Shown here: piece after piece, positions 33,813-42,386 of the stretch | How positions within the stretch are numbered: position 1 is the stretch's first letter | How the letters are laid out: each line of letters opens with the position of its first letter | Assembly (NCBI GenBank): GCA_030833315.1 | Contig: JAURHM010000014.1 | Span: 1-56,392, forward strand | Origin: Burkholderiales bacterium | GTDB lineage: Bacteria; Pseudomonadota; Gammaproteobacteria; Burkholderiales; SG8-41 | Reading direction: 5' to 3' | Length of the DNA: 56,392 nt | The notes under the pieces: model-generated | What the model was told of the DNA's origin: nothing | Seen by the model: the letters and a program-made list of their open reading frames with translations, nothing else | Databases searched by the model: none | Made by a program: the position numbers and the translations under genes

Positions 33813-34739
33813 ATGTCCATGGCAGATCGCGACGGGCAAATCTGGTACGACGGGAAGCTGGTTCCTTGGCGCGACGCAAATACCCACGTCCTGACCCATT
33901 CCCTCCACTACGGGCTGGCCGTATTCGAAGGCGTCCGGGCATACAAAACCGATATCGGCACCGCGATTTTCCGTCTCAAGGAACACACCGAGCGGCTGTT
34001 CAATTCCGCGCACATCTACATGATGAAAATCCCCTACACCCGGGAACAGATCATGGAAGCGCAGCGGGAAGTCGTCCGCGTCAATAATCTCGAGTCCTGC
34101 TACATCCGGCCGATCGCCTTCTACGGCTCGGAAAAAATGGGCGTATCCCCCAAGGGTGCCAGCGTGCATGTCGCCATCGCCGCCTGGCCCTGGGGCGCTT
34201 ACCTCGGTCCGGAAGCCCTGGAAAAGGGGATCCGCGTGAAGACCTCGTCCTTCGCCCGCCACCATGTCAACGTATCGATGTGCCGCGCCAAGTATTCCGG
34301 CACCTATGCCAACTCGATCCTCGCCAATCTCGAAGCCACGGAACACGGCTACGATGAAGGCCTGCTGCTGGATGTCGACGGTTTTGTCGCCGAGGGCTCG
34401 GGCGAAAACCTGTTCATGGTCAAAAACGGCAAACTGTACGAACCGGAGCTGACCAGCGCACTGATCGGCATCACCCGCGACTCGATCATCACCCTCGCGC
34501 GCGAGATGGGTTACGAAGTTGCCGCGAAACGCATCACCCGCGACGACCTCTACCTCGCTGACGAAGCCTTCTTCACCGGCACCGCTGCCGAGGTCACGCC
34601 GATCCGCGAACTTGACGGCCGCGTCATCGGCGAAGGCAACCGCGGCCCGATCACCACGAAGCTGCAAAAACGCTTCTTTGAATGTGTCAACGCAAAAACA
34701 AACGAGCATCGCGACTGGCTGTCGCCGGTCGCCAGGTAA
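33813..34739 (+). CDS. ilvE: Branched-chain amino acid aminotransferase
   Basis: PLP-dependent class IV transaminase making valine, leucine and isoleucine from their keto acids. The product has 308 residues from the ATG at 33813, chosen because GGGAGAA stands 8 bp before it. Motifs: THSLHYGLAVFEGVRAY at the N-terminus, the PLP Lys in CRAKYSGTYANSILA (about K160), EGSGENLFMVKNG, and GTAAEVTPIRELDGR near the C-terminus. The length is as for E. coli IlvE. A zinc-finger gene and waaF follow closely on the same strand, a conserved betaproteobacterial order. Confidence 0.97.
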   Translation: MSMADRDGQIWYDGKLVPWRDANTHVLTHSLHYGLAVFEGVRAYKTDIGTAIFRLKEHTERLFNSAHIYMMKIPYTREQIMEAQREVVRVNNLESCYIRPIAFYGSEKMGVSPKGASVHVAIAAWPWGAYLGPEALEKGIRVKTSSFARHHVNVSMCRAKYSGTYANSILANLEATEHGYDEGLLLDVDGFVAEGSGENLFMVKNGKLYEPELTSALIGITRDSIITLAREMGYEVAAKRITRDDLYLADEAFFTGTAAEVTPIRELDGRVIGEGNRGPITTKLQKRFFECVNAKTNEHRDWLSPVAR

Positions 34740-34757
34740 ACACTTCCAAGCCCGGCC

Positions 34758-34961
34758 ATGAGCGAACCCACCGCCAACAAATTGCGCAAGATCGAAGTCA
34801 CTGCCACCGATCTACCATTGCACTGCCCGATGCCGTCGATGCTGCTGTGGAACGCCCACCCCCGGGTGTTCCTGCCGGTTGAAAAAACCGGCGAAGCACT
34901 GTGCCCTTACTGCGGCACGCAGTACAAGCTGAAGGGCGGCGTCGGCGCCGGACATCACTGA
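34758..34961 (+). CDS. Small CHCC-type zinc-finger protein
   Basis: 67-residue protein with the zinc-finger domain related to mitochondrial complex I subunit NDUFS6. A conserved Cys in LPLHCPMPSMLLWNAHPRVF (about residues 20-39) is followed by the zinc pair CPYCGTQYKL (about C49 and C52) and a His-rich end (GAGHH). The spacing C-x8-H-x14-C-x2-C fits the family. It lies between ilvE (18 bp) and waaF (47 bp), the usual place in betaproteobacteria. The cellular role in bacteria is not established. Confidence 0.9.
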   Translation: MSEPTANKLRKIEVTATDLPLHCPMPSMLLWNAHPRVFLPVEKTGEALCPYCGTQYKLKGGVGAGHH

Positions 34962-35008
34962 GCAATGAGCGCGGCACGGTGCCTGCCGTTCCGCGCTGTG
35001 CGCCGCTA

Positions 35009-36019
35009 ATGAATATCCTCGTTGTCGGTCCGTCCTGGGTCGGCGATACCGTCATCTCGCAAGTACTGCTGCAACTGCTGAAACAGCAGCAGCCGGCAGC
35101 AAAGATAGACTACCTCGCACCGCCGTGGACACTTCCGCTGCTCCAACGCATGCCGGAAGTGCGGCAGGGCATTCTCAATCCCTTCGGCCACGGCGCACTG
35201 CAACTCGGCGCACGCCGCCGGCTCGGACTGGAATTGCGCGCGGGTAACTACGATCAGGCACTGGTGCTGCCCAATTCCTGGAAATCGGCTTTGCCGCCGT
35301 GGTTCGCCGGCATTCCGCGGCGCACCGGATTCCGCGGCGAAGCCCGCTGGGGTTTGCTCAACGACCTGCGCACGCTCGATCCGCAGGCTTTGCCGCAGAT
35401 GGCAGACCGTTTTGCCGCACTGGCCTTCCCCGCCGGCACAATGCTGCTCCCCCTTCCCCGCCCCGCCCTGCATTCCACCACCGGACAACAGCAGCAGTTA
35501 CTGGCAAGACTGGGCATTAATCCCTCACGACCCGCGGTCGCGTTCTGTCCGGGGGCTGAATACGGTCCTGCCAAACGCTGGCCCGAAAAACATTTCGCCG
35601 CGCTGGCCCGGCTGCTGGCCGCACGCGGCTACGCCATCTGGCTGGTCGGCTCCCCCAAGGATCACGCGGTCGCGGAAACCATTGCGCAGGATGCGCGGGG
35701 CCTTTGCACCAACCTCTGCGGCAAAACCGATATCGCCGAAGCCACCGACCTGCTCGCCGCCTCGAAACTGGTGGTAACCAATGATTCGGGGCTGATGCAC
35801 GTTGCCGCCGCGGTCGGCCGCCCGGTGATCGCGCTCTACGGCTCCAGCTCCCCGCTGTTTACCCCGCCGCTGTCTGGCGATGCGCGGATCGTCACGCTGA
35901 ACCTCGAATGCAGCCCCTGCTTCAAACGCGTTTGTCCGGTGGGCCACCTGCAGTGCCTGAATGATCTAACACCCGATCGCGTATTTGCCGAAATCGATTT
36001 TGCTAAACTGGCGATGTGA
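35009..36019 (+). CDS. waaF: ADP-heptose:LPS heptosyltransferase II
   Basis: GT9-family glycosyltransferase that adds the second heptose to the lipopolysaccharide inner core. The product has 336 residues from the ATG at 35009 (MNILVVGPSWVGDTVISQVL), the normal N-terminus; the upstream frame overlaps the zinc-finger gene and is not protein-like. Donor-site motifs are PGAEYGPAKRWPEKHFAAL, CGKTDIAEATDLLAAS and VTNDSGLMHVAAAVGRPVIA. ECSPCFKRVCPVGHLQCL near the C-terminus is typical of WaaF. It is a soluble cytoplasmic-face enzyme, consistent with a Gram-negative envelope. Confidence 0.96.
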   Translation: MNILVVGPSWVGDTVISQVLLQLLKQQQPAAKIDYLAPPWTLPLLQRMPEVRQGILNPFGHGALQLGARRRLGLELRAGNYDQALVLPNSWKSALPPWFAGIPRRTGFRGEARWGLLNDLRTLDPQALPQMADRFAALAFPAGTMLLPLPRPALHSTTGQQQQLLARLGINPSRPAVAFCPGAEYGPAKRWPEKHFAALARLLAARGYAIWLVGSPKDHAVAETIAQDARGLCTNLCGKTDIAEATDLLAASKLVVTNDSGLMHVAAAVGRPVIALYGSSSPLFTPPLSGDARIVTLNLECSPCFKRVCPVGHLQCLNDLTPDRVFAEIDFAKLAM

Positions 36020-36036
36020 TTGCGCCGGGAGTTGCC

Positions 36037-36474
36037 GTGAAAAAAACGCTGTTCGCCACACCGCAGGATGCCGAGGCCGCGTTTTACGAGGCCTTCATCA
36101 AGCGCGACCTTGAAGCGATGATGGAAGTCTGGGCGGAAGAGGACGAAATTTACTGCATCCATCCCGGCACCGCGCGCGTATCCGGTTACGAAAAAGTGCG
36201 TGAATCCTGGCGGCTGATTTTCAGCGGCGGACAGGATCTGCGATTTTCTCTGCGCGAACAGCAACTGATCCACACTATGATGCTCGCCGTACACAGCGTT
36301 TACGAACATGTCACCGTCGCGGCGCAACCGCGTGCACAGCAGACCATGCTCGCCACCAACGTCTATCAGCGCACCGAACGCGGCTGGCGCATGGTCGTCC
36401 ACCATGCGGCCGTTTCGCCCGCAACGGCCAAGCCCGACATCACCGGCGAGCCCGCCACCAAGACGCTTCACTGA
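36037..36474 (+). CDS. NTF2/SnoaL-like domain protein
   Basis: Small protein of 145 residues with the cone-shaped NTF2-like fold of SnoaL/DUF4440 proteins. The pattern DAEAAFYEAFIKRDLEAMMEVW, CIHPGTARVSGYEKVRESW and the late strands MLATNVYQRTERGWRMVVHHA is typical. I chose the GTG at 36037, which has GGGAG 5 bp upstream; a GTG at 36016 overlapping the waaF stop is possible but lacks a ribosome site. It follows waaF closely. The function is unknown; members bind small hydrophobic ligands or act as isomerases. Confidence 0.82.
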   Translation: MKKTLFATPQDAEAAFYEAFIKRDLEAMMEVWAEEDEIYCIHPGTARVSGYEKVRESWRLIFSGGQDLRFSLREQQLIHTMMLAVHSVYEHVTVAAQPRAQQTMLATNVYQRTERGWRMVVHHAAVSPATAKPDITGEPATKTLH

Positions 36475-36634
36475 GTGAAACACGGCCGCCGGCCATCGCG
36501 AAAAATGCTGTCCGTATAGTGAATCTTCCGGCGCCCACTCAAAAAGCATGGGCTAAACTCCGGCCGTACGCTGCACGGTTGCATCCCTCTGTTTCAACCG
36601 TTACAGCCGCAAAAAACCACCAACCCGGACTCTC

Positions 36635-37447
36635 ATGACCGTCAAAGAACTCGCACTGCCGCAACGCAGCCTCAAGCCCCGCCGTCGCGGCATTACGTCG
36701 ATGATCGACTTCGGACCCGACACCTTCGGCTGGTCCGGCGGCGAACGCGGCATTGCCGACCTGCTCGATGTTGCCGCTGACTACATCGACTACGCCAAGA
36801 TCTATGCGATGAACGCGCTGCTGATTCCCGGTGACGTGGTCAAACGCACGACAAAGCTCTATCTCGACGCCGGCGTAATGCCCTTCGCCGGCGGCATCCT
36901 GTTCGAATACGCCTGGCACCGCAATGAAGTGGAAGGCCTGATCGCACTGCTCAAACGCCTCGCCATTCCCGGTCTGGAAATTTCCGAAAACTACGTGACG
37001 CTCAGCGGCGACGAACGCCAGCGCATGATCGACCACTTTCAGAAAGCCGGCATCCAGATCGTCTATGAGTTCGGCCGCAAGAATCCCGAAGACCCGCTGA
37101 GCCTCGACTATCTTGAAGGCATCGTGCGTTCGGTCGCCGCTCAAGGGATCCACCATGTCACGGTTGAACAGTGTGAAATGGATCTGCTGGCCAAGGATGC
37201 GCCGCAGAGCCTGAAAGCACTGTGCGCGCAGGACTGGTTTGACCATGTCGTCATCGAAGCCGACCCCTACCGTTTCCCGCAGCAGCACGTACAAATGCTG
37301 CGCGACTTCGGCCGCGACGTGAACCTCGCCAACATCGCGCCAGGTCAGGTGCTGCGCCTCGAAGGATTCCGCCAGGGCGTCGGTCGCGCGGTGAACTACT
37401 CGCTGCTGTCCGGCGACGACTCGCGCCCGGCAGGCATCGGCCGATAA
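36635..37447 (+). CDS. Phosphosulfolactate synthase (ComA)-like protein
   Basis: TIM-barrel protein of 270 residues resembling phosphosulfolactate synthase, which adds sulfite to phosphoenolpyruvate. This reaction is the first step of archaeal coenzyme M synthesis and of some bacterial sulfolactate routes. Family-like segments: GITSMIDFGPDTFGW, AADYIDYAKIYAMNALLIPG, AGVMPFAGGILFEYAW, IPGLEISENYVTLSGDERQRM and IQIVYEFGRKNP. The barrel is complete. ComB and ComC homologues are not nearby; an FAD dehydrogenase and a class II aldolase follow instead. Bacterial members often have unproven activity, so sulfite addition is a family-based suggestion only. Confidence 0.75.
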   Translation: MTVKELALPQRSLKPRRRGITSMIDFGPDTFGWSGGERGIADLLDVAADYIDYAKIYAMNALLIPGDVVKRTTKLYLDAGVMPFAGGILFEYAWHRNEVEGLIALLKRLAIPGLEISENYVTLSGDERQRMIDHFQKAGIQIVYEFGRKNPEDPLSLDYLEGIVRSVAAQGIHHVTVEQCEMDLLAKDAPQSLKALCAQDWFDHVVIEADPYRFPQQHVQMLRDFGRDVNLANIAPGQVLRLEGFRQGVGRAVNYSLLSGDDSRPAGIGR

Positions 37448-37455
37448 CACCCACG

Positions 37456-37492
37456 GAAATTAAATAAGTTATTGTTTTTATTAATTAATTTA
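37456..37492 (+). repeat. AT-rich intergenic element, copy B
   Basis: AT-rich block between the ComA-like gene and the FAD dehydrogenase. It reads GGAAATTAAATAAGTTATTG followed by TTTTTATTAATTAATTTA. It starts 8 bp after the upstream stop and ends 18 bp before the next start. It is the closest relative of copy A at 11309. Confidence 0.5.
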
Positions 37493-37510
37493 TAAGCCCA
37501 GAGAATAGCA

Positions 37511-39010
37511 ATGAGCGATTCAATTTTCGGTAATCCTGATGTCATCGTTGTCGGCGCCGGCAATGCCGCCGCCTGTGCAGCCCTCGCCGCACGCGAAAGC
37601 GGCGGCCGCGTGATCATGCTTGAAGCAGCGCCTATCGAAGAATGCGGCGGCAACAGCCGCTACACCGCAGGTGCCATGCGCGTGCAGTTCAACGGCGCTG
37701 AGGATCTGAAGCAGATCGTTCCCGATCTGACCGAAGACGAAATCAAAAACTCGGATTTCGGCACCTACACTGCCGACCAGTTCTACGACGACATGGGCCG
37801 CATCACCCAGTACCGCACCGATCCCGATCTTTGCGAGATTCTGGTATCGCGCAGTCTCGAGACGCTGACGTGGATGCGCAAAAAGGGTGTGAAGTTCCAG
37901 GCGAGCTTCGGCCGGCAGGCAATGAAAATCGACGGCAAGTTCAAGTTCTTCGGTGGCCTCGCGGCCGAAACCTGGGGCGGCGGTCCCGGCCTGGTCGAGA
38001 ACGAACACAAGGCCTGCGAACGTGAAGGCATCACGATTTTTTACGAAACGCCGGCCACCGGCCTGATGCTCGACGATAACGGCACCGTGATCGGCGTCAA
38101 AGCCAGGCACAAGGGCAAGAATGTCGAGATCCGCTGCAAAGCCGTGGTCCTGGCCTGCGGCGGTTTTGAATCCAACACCGAAATGCGCACGCGTTATCTC
38201 GGCGCCGGATGGGATCTCGCCAAGGTGCGCGGCACGCGTTTCAACACCGGCGCCGGCATCCGCATGGCGCTCGCAGCGGGCGCCCTGCCTTACGGCCACT
38301 GGTCAGGCTGCCACGCGGTGGGATGGGACATGAACGCACCGGCCTTCGGCGATCTCGCAGTCGGTGACAACTTCCAGAAACACAGCTATCCAATAGGCAT
38401 CATGATCAATGCCAACGGCGAACGTTTCGTCGATGAAGGCGCCGACATACGCAACTACACCTATGCCAAGTATGGCGCGGTGGTGCTCAACCAGCCGGGC
38501 ATGTTTGCGTGGCAGGTTTTTGATGCGCAATCGATCCCGCTGCTGCGCGATGAATATCGCATCAAGCAAGTCACCAAGGTCCGCGCCGATACAATCGAAG
38601 AACTGGTGAAAAAACTCGACGGCGTAAATGCCGAAGCCTGCCTGCGCGAAATCAAGGCCTACAACAAGGCGGTGCGCACCGATGTGCCATTCAACCTGAC
38701 GGTGAAGGACGGCCGACGTACCGAAGGCCTCAAGGTCAACAAGTCGAACTGGGCCCTGACCATCGACCAGGCGCCGTTTGAAGCTTATGCGGTCACCTGC
38801 GGCGTGACCTTCACCTTCGGCGGTGTCAAAGTTAACGGCGAAGGCAATGTTGAGGACACCGCCGGCAAAGCGATCCCCGGGCTGTATGCCGCGGGGGAAA
38901 TGGTCGGCGGGCTGTTCTATCACAACTACCCTGGCGGTACCGGCCTGACCTCCGGCGCCGTGTTCGGCAAGCTCGCCGGTGGCAGTGCCGGCGCATACGC
39001 CAAGGCTTGA
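37511..39010 (+). CDS. FAD-dependent dehydrogenase, TcuA-like
   Basis: Flavoprotein of 499 residues from the fumarate reductase/succinate dehydrogenase flavoprotein family, most like tricarballylate dehydrogenase TcuA. The FAD Rossmann motif DVIVVGAGNAAACAALAARE lies at about residues 10-29, followed by ECGGNSRYTAGAMRV. The capping domain is in the middle. The C-terminal flavin region reads PGLYAAGEMVGGLFYHNYPGGTG in part, with a complete GSG-like end. It would oxidise a carboxylic acid alpha-beta bond or hydroxy group, but the substrate is not readable. GAGA precedes the ATG. It lies between the ComA-like gene and a class II aldolase, suggesting one catabolic unit. No TcuB or TcuC is present. 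Confidence 0.85.
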   Translation: MSDSIFGNPDVIVVGAGNAAACAALAARESGGRVIMLEAAPIEECGGNSRYTAGAMRVQFNGAEDLKQIVPDLTEDEIKNSDFGTYTADQFYDDMGRITQYRTDPDLCEILVSRSLETLTWMRKKGVKFQASFGRQAMKIDGKFKFFGGLAAETWGGGPGLVENEHKACEREGITIFYETPATGLMLDDNGTVIGVKARHKGKNVEIRCKAVVLACGGFESNTEMRTRYLGAGWDLAKVRGTRFNTGAGIRMALAAGALPYGHWSGCHAVGWDMNAPAFGDLAVGDNFQKHSYPIGIMINANGERFVDEGADIRNYTYAKYGAVVLNQPGMFAWQVFDAQSIPLLRDEYRIKQVTKVRADTIEELVKKLDGVNAEACLREIKAYNKAVRTDVPFNLTVKDGRRTEGLKVNKSNWALTIDQAPFEAYAVTCGVTFTFGGVKVNGEGNVEDTAGKAIPGLYAAGEMVGGLFYHNYPGGTGLTSGAVFGKLAGGSAGAYAKA

Positions 39011-39093
39011 GCGCCACCGCCCCATGTTCCAGACTGTGAAAACCCGGTTTGCGCCCCCGCAAGCCGGGCGTAGAATGCCCCGCACGACCCACT

Positions 39094-39100
39094 GGAGGAG
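39094..39100 (+). promoter_or_regulatory. Strong ribosome binding site of the class II aldolase
   Basis: GGAGGAG stands 6 bp before the ATG at 39107, the best Shine-Dalgarno match seen in this part of the window. It suggests high translation compared with neighbouring genes. Confidence 0.7.
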
Positions 39101-39106
39101 TAAGCC

Positions 39107-39883
39107 ATGAACGCACCCGCGATCAAGATCAACAAACCTGTCCGCGAACAGGTCAGCAAGGAAGAATGGGAAGCCCGCGTCAATCTCGCCGCCTGTTACC
39201 GGCTCATGGCCGAATACGGCATGATCGAGATGGTCGCCAATCACATCTCAGTGCGTGTGCCCGGCACCCACAACGAATTCCTGATCAATCCTTACGGCAT
39301 GCTCTACGAGGAAATGACCGCCTCGTCGATGCTGAAGGTCGATCTCGAAGGCAATGTACTGTTCAACGCCACTGAATACGGCGTCAACCAGGCCGGCTTC
39401 GTGATCCACAGCGCCGTACACGCTGCACGTCATGACGTCGAATGCATCATCCACACCCACACGCTGCCGGGCATGGCGGTCTCCGCGATGAAATGCGGCA
39501 TCCTGCCGATCGCGCAGTCCTCAATGCGCTTCCTCGACATCGCCTACCATGACTATGAAGGCGTCGCGCTGCGCCTCGACGAACGCGAGCGCCTGGTGCA
39601 GAACCTCGGTAACCGCGAAGCGATGGTGTTGCGCAACCACGGTCTGTTGACTGTCGGCACCAGCATCCCCGAGTGCTTCAACAACATGTTCCGCCTCGAG
39701 CGAGCCTGTGAACTGCAGGTGATGACACTCTCCTGCAACACCGAACTGCAGATGCCGCCGGCGGAAGTCACCCAATACACCAACAACCTGATGCTGCCCG
39801 GCGTGCGCCGCCGCTTCGGCCTGCTCGAATGGCCGGCCCTGCTGCGCAAGCTCGACCGCAAGGACCCCTCCTATCGGGATTGA
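39107..39883 (+). CDS. Class II aldolase/adducin-family protein
   Basis: Zinc-dependent aldolase-like protein of 258 residues. The fold is marked by AYRLMAEYGMIEMVANHISV-like start segments (CYRLMAEYGMIEMVANHISV), PYGMLYEEMTASSML, the zinc pair in HTHTLPGMAVSAMKCG (H-x-H) and the third His in VLRNHGLLTVG. The acidic catalytic residue of sugar-phosphate aldolases is not obvious, as in the broad adducin-like group whose reactions are mostly unknown. It has a very strong GGAGGAG site and is followed by a terminator. It probably closes a transcript with the ComA-like and FAD dehydrogenase genes. Confidence 0.88.
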   Translation: MNAPAIKINKPVREQVSKEEWEARVNLAACYRLMAEYGMIEMVANHISVRVPGTHNEFLINPYGMLYEEMTASSMLKVDLEGNVLFNATEYGVNQAGFVIHSAVHAARHDVECIIHTHTLPGMAVSAMKCGILPIAQSSMRFLDIAYHDYEGVALRLDERERLVQNLGNREAMVLRNHGLLTVGTSIPECFNNMFRLERACELQVMTLSCNTELQMPPAEVTQYTNNLMLPGVRRRFGLLEWPALLRKLDRKDPSYRD

Positions 39884-39896
39884 GCCACGTCAGTGC

Positions 39897-39927
39897 AAAA
39901 AAAGAGCCCCGCGGGGCTCTTTTTTTT
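39897..39927. terminator. Rho-independent terminator after class II aldolase
   Basis: A palindrome, GAGCCCCGCGGGGCTC (39904-39919), is flanked by seven A on the left and eight T on the right, so it can end transcription on both strands. It lies 13 bp after the aldolase stop and just before yheT. Confidence 0.93.
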
Positions 39928-39948
39928 GCGCCACGCAAAGCGCTTACC

Positions 39949-40917
39949 ATGACAACAATGAACAACACCAGGCCTTACCGGGCGCCGGCATGGCTGCCCG
40001 GCGGTAATCTGCAGACCCTGTATCCGGCACTTGTCGCGCGTCGCGCCGACGTCAGCTACCTGCGCGAGCGCTGGAACACGCCCGACGGCGACTTCATCGA
40101 TCTCGACTGGACTGCCGCTGCCGGGACCGGAAGCGCACCGCTGCTGGTGCTGTTCCACGGCCTCGAGGGCAGTTCCAAAAGCCAGTACGCGCGCGGGTTG
40201 ATGCACCACGCCATGCAGCGCGGCTGGCGCGGTGTGGTCGTACATTTCCGCGGCTGCAGCGGCGAAATCAACCGTCTGCCCCGCGCCTACCATTCGGGTG
40301 ACAGTACCGAGATCGACTGGATACTGCGCCGACTGCACGCGCAGCACGGCGGCGCCTTGTTCGCGGCCGGCGTTTCGCTCGGCGGCAACGCACTGCTGAA
40401 ATGGCTGGGTGAACAGGGCCAAGCTGCACAGGACGTCGTACAACGTGCGGCGGCTGTTTCAGCGCCGGTGGATCTGCATGCCGCCGGACGCGCGCTGGAA
40501 CAGGGTTTCAATATGGTTTACACCAACAACTTTCTGGCGACGATGAAACGCAAGTCCTTCGCCAAACTGGAAAAGCATCCGGGACTGTTCGATCCGGCAA
40601 AACTGCGTACCACACGCACGCTGCGCGAATTTGACGATCTGGTCACCGCGCCGCTGCACGGCTATGCCGGTGTCGATGATTACTATACGCGGGCGAGCAG
40701 CAAGCCCTTGTTAATGTGCGTTGCCGTACCGACGCTGCTGCTCAACGCCCGCAATGATCCCTTCCTCCCCGGCAAGGCGCTTCCTGAACAGCAACAGCTG
40801 TCGGCCGCCATCACCGCCGCGTTTACGGACGAAGGCGGCCATGTCGGCTTTCCGGACAGCAACGGTTCCATTCAATGGCTGCCCCGCACCGTGCTCGAAT
40901 TCCTCGTCGCGCCATGA
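39949..40917 (+). CDS. Alpha/beta hydrolase, YheT family
   Basis: YheT-type hydrolase of 322 residues, an esterase-like enzyme of unproven substrate found in most proteobacteria. The start YRAPAWLPGGNLQTLYPAL is diagnostic. The oxyanion region is VLFHGLEGSSKSQYARG, the nucleophile Ser lies in AAGVSLGGNALLKWLGE (about S143), the acid in LNARNDPFLPG and the base His in EGGHVGFPD. The ATG at 39949 lies 21 bp after the terminator and has no clear ribosome site; a second ATG three codons later is possible. It is the first gene after the terminator, so it must have its own promoter nearby or rely on read-through. Confidence 0.92.
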   Translation: MTTMNNTRPYRAPAWLPGGNLQTLYPALVARRADVSYLRERWNTPDGDFIDLDWTAAAGTGSAPLLVLFHGLEGSSKSQYARGLMHHAMQRGWRGVVVHFRGCSGEINRLPRAYHSGDSTEIDWILRRLHAQHGGALFAAGVSLGGNALLKWLGEQGQAAQDVVQRAAAVSAPVDLHAAGRALEQGFNMVYTNNFLATMKRKSFAKLEKHPGLFDPAKLRTTRTLREFDDLVTAPLHGYAGVDDYYTRASSKPLLMCVAVPTLLLNARNDPFLPGKALPEQQQLSAAITAAFTDEGGHVGFPDSNGSIQWLPRTVLEFLVAP

Positions 40918-40954
40918 TAAAATCCATAAAATATTGTTTTTATTATATTTTTTA
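40918..40954 (+). repeat. AT-rich intergenic element, copy C
   Basis: AT-rich block that begins directly after the yheT stop and ends 11 bp before manB. It reads AAATCCATAAAATATTG followed by TTTTTATTATATTTTTT, sharing the TTGTTTTTATTA core with copies B and D. Confidence 0.5.
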
Positions 40955-40965
40955 CTGACACCTTA

Positions 40966-42351
40966 ATGACTGCTTTGACACCCCCAGCAGCCGCCATTTT
41001 CAAGGCCTATGACATCCGCGGCATCGTCGGCGACACCCTCACCGTCAGCAGTGTCGAACAGATCGGCCGCGCCATCGGCAGCGAAGCCCTCGCGCGCGGC
41101 CGCGATACCGTCGCCATCGGCCGTGACGGCCGCAACTCGGGATCGGAACTCGCCGCGGCGCTGGCGCGAGGCCTGCAATCCAGTGGCGTCAATGTCATCG
41201 ATGTCGGCATGGTCGCCACGCCGATGCTCTATTTCGCGGCGCATGAACTCGGCACGCTGTCCGGCGTGATGGTCACCGGCTCGCATAACCCACCGCAGTA
41301 CAACGGCCTGAAGATGATGCTTGCCGGCGATACGCTGTCGGGCGAAGCGATCCAGGCGCTGCGCGCACGCATCACCAACAACGATCTGAGCACCGGCAGC
41401 GGCAGCTACCGCACCCACGATATCCGCGCCGCTTACCTCGAACGCATTGTCAGCAGCATCAAACTGGCACGCCCGATGCGCATCGCCGTCGACTGCGGCA
41501 ATGGTGTTGCCGGTGCGACCGCGCCGGCGCTTTATAAAAAACTGGGCTGCACGGTCGAAGAGCTGTTCTGCAAAGTCGACGGCTCCTTCCCCAACCACCA
41601 TCCCGATCCGTCGCAGCCACACAACCTCGAAGACCTGATCGGCGCACTGAAAAAAGGTGATGCTGAGTTGGGGCTGGCTTTCGACGGTGACGGCGACCGT
41701 CTCGGCGTGGTCACCAAATCCGGCAAGATCATTTATCCCGATCGCCAGCTGATGCTGTTCGCCGCGGACGTGCTGTCACGCGTGCCCGGCGGCGAAGTCA
41801 TCTTCGACGTCAAATGCACGCGTCACCTGTTCGGCTGGATCACCCAACACGGCGGCAAGCCGGTGCTGTGGAAAACCGGCCACTCCTTCATCAAGAAAAA
41901 ACTCAAGGAAAGCGGCGCACCGCTGGCCGGCGAGATGAGCGGCCACATCTTTTTCAAGGAACGCTGGTACGGCTTCGACGACGGCCTGTATGCCGGCGCA
42001 CGCCTGCTGGAAATCCTCAGCCGCAGCGCCGATCCCTGCGCGGTGCTGGAAGCCCTGCCCGACTCCATCAGTACGCCGGAACTGCAATGGCCGCTCGCCG
42101 AAGGTGAGAACTACGCGCTGATGGAAACCCTGCAGAAGACGGCGAAGTTTCACGCCGCACAGGAGATCATCACCATCGACGGCCTGCGTGTCGAATACGC
42201 TGATGGCTTCGGCCTCGCGCGGTCGTCGAACACCACGCCGATCATCGTGCTGCGCTTCGAGGCGGACAATGCCGAGGCGCTATCACGCATCCAGCACGAG
42301 TTCCGGGAAGCCTTGCTCGCCCTGAAACCGAATACTGATTTACCGTTCTGA
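40966..42351 (+). CDS. manB: Phosphomannomutase/phosphoglucomutase
   Basis: Alpha-D-phosphohexomutase of 461 residues, of the AlgC type, supplying mannose-1-phosphate or glucose-1-phosphate for lipopolysaccharide and exopolysaccharide. The N-terminal segment AIFKAYDIRGIVGDTL, the phosphoserine loop MVTGSHNPPQYNGLKM (about S107), the metal site AFDGDGDRLGVV (about residues 240-251), the sugar loop GEMSGHIFF and the phosphate loop RSSNTTPIIVLRFEA are all intact. The length is normal. It follows yheT by 48 bp, nearly all of which is an AT-rich element. The esterase gene downstream is convergent. Confidence 0.95.
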   Translation: MTALTPPAAAIFKAYDIRGIVGDTLTVSSVEQIGRAIGSEALARGRDTVAIGRDGRNSGSELAAALARGLQSSGVNVIDVGMVATPMLYFAAHELGTLSGVMVTGSHNPPQYNGLKMMLAGDTLSGEAIQALRARITNNDLSTGSGSYRTHDIRAAYLERIVSSIKLARPMRIAVDCGNGVAGATAPALYKKLGCTVEELFCKVDGSFPNHHPDPSQPHNLEDLIGALKKGDAELGLAFDGDGDRLGVVTKSGKIIYPDRQLMLFAADVLSRVPGGEVIFDVKCTRHLFGWITQHGGKPVLWKTGHSFIKKKLKESGAPLAGEMSGHIFFKERWYGFDDGLYAGARLLEILSRSADPCAVLEALPDSISTPELQWPLAEGENYALMETLQKTAKFHAAQEIITIDGLRVEYADGFGLARSSNTTPIIVLRFEADNAEALSRIQHEFREALLALKPNTDLPF

Positions 42352-42386
42352 CAGCCCGTTATTTTCGATAAACCATGCACCGGGAA

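Noticed and set aside
36016-36036. GTG at 36016 as start of the NTF2-like gene
   Set aside because: It overlaps the waaF stop and lacks a ribosome site, whereas the GTG at 36037 has GGGAG at proper distance.
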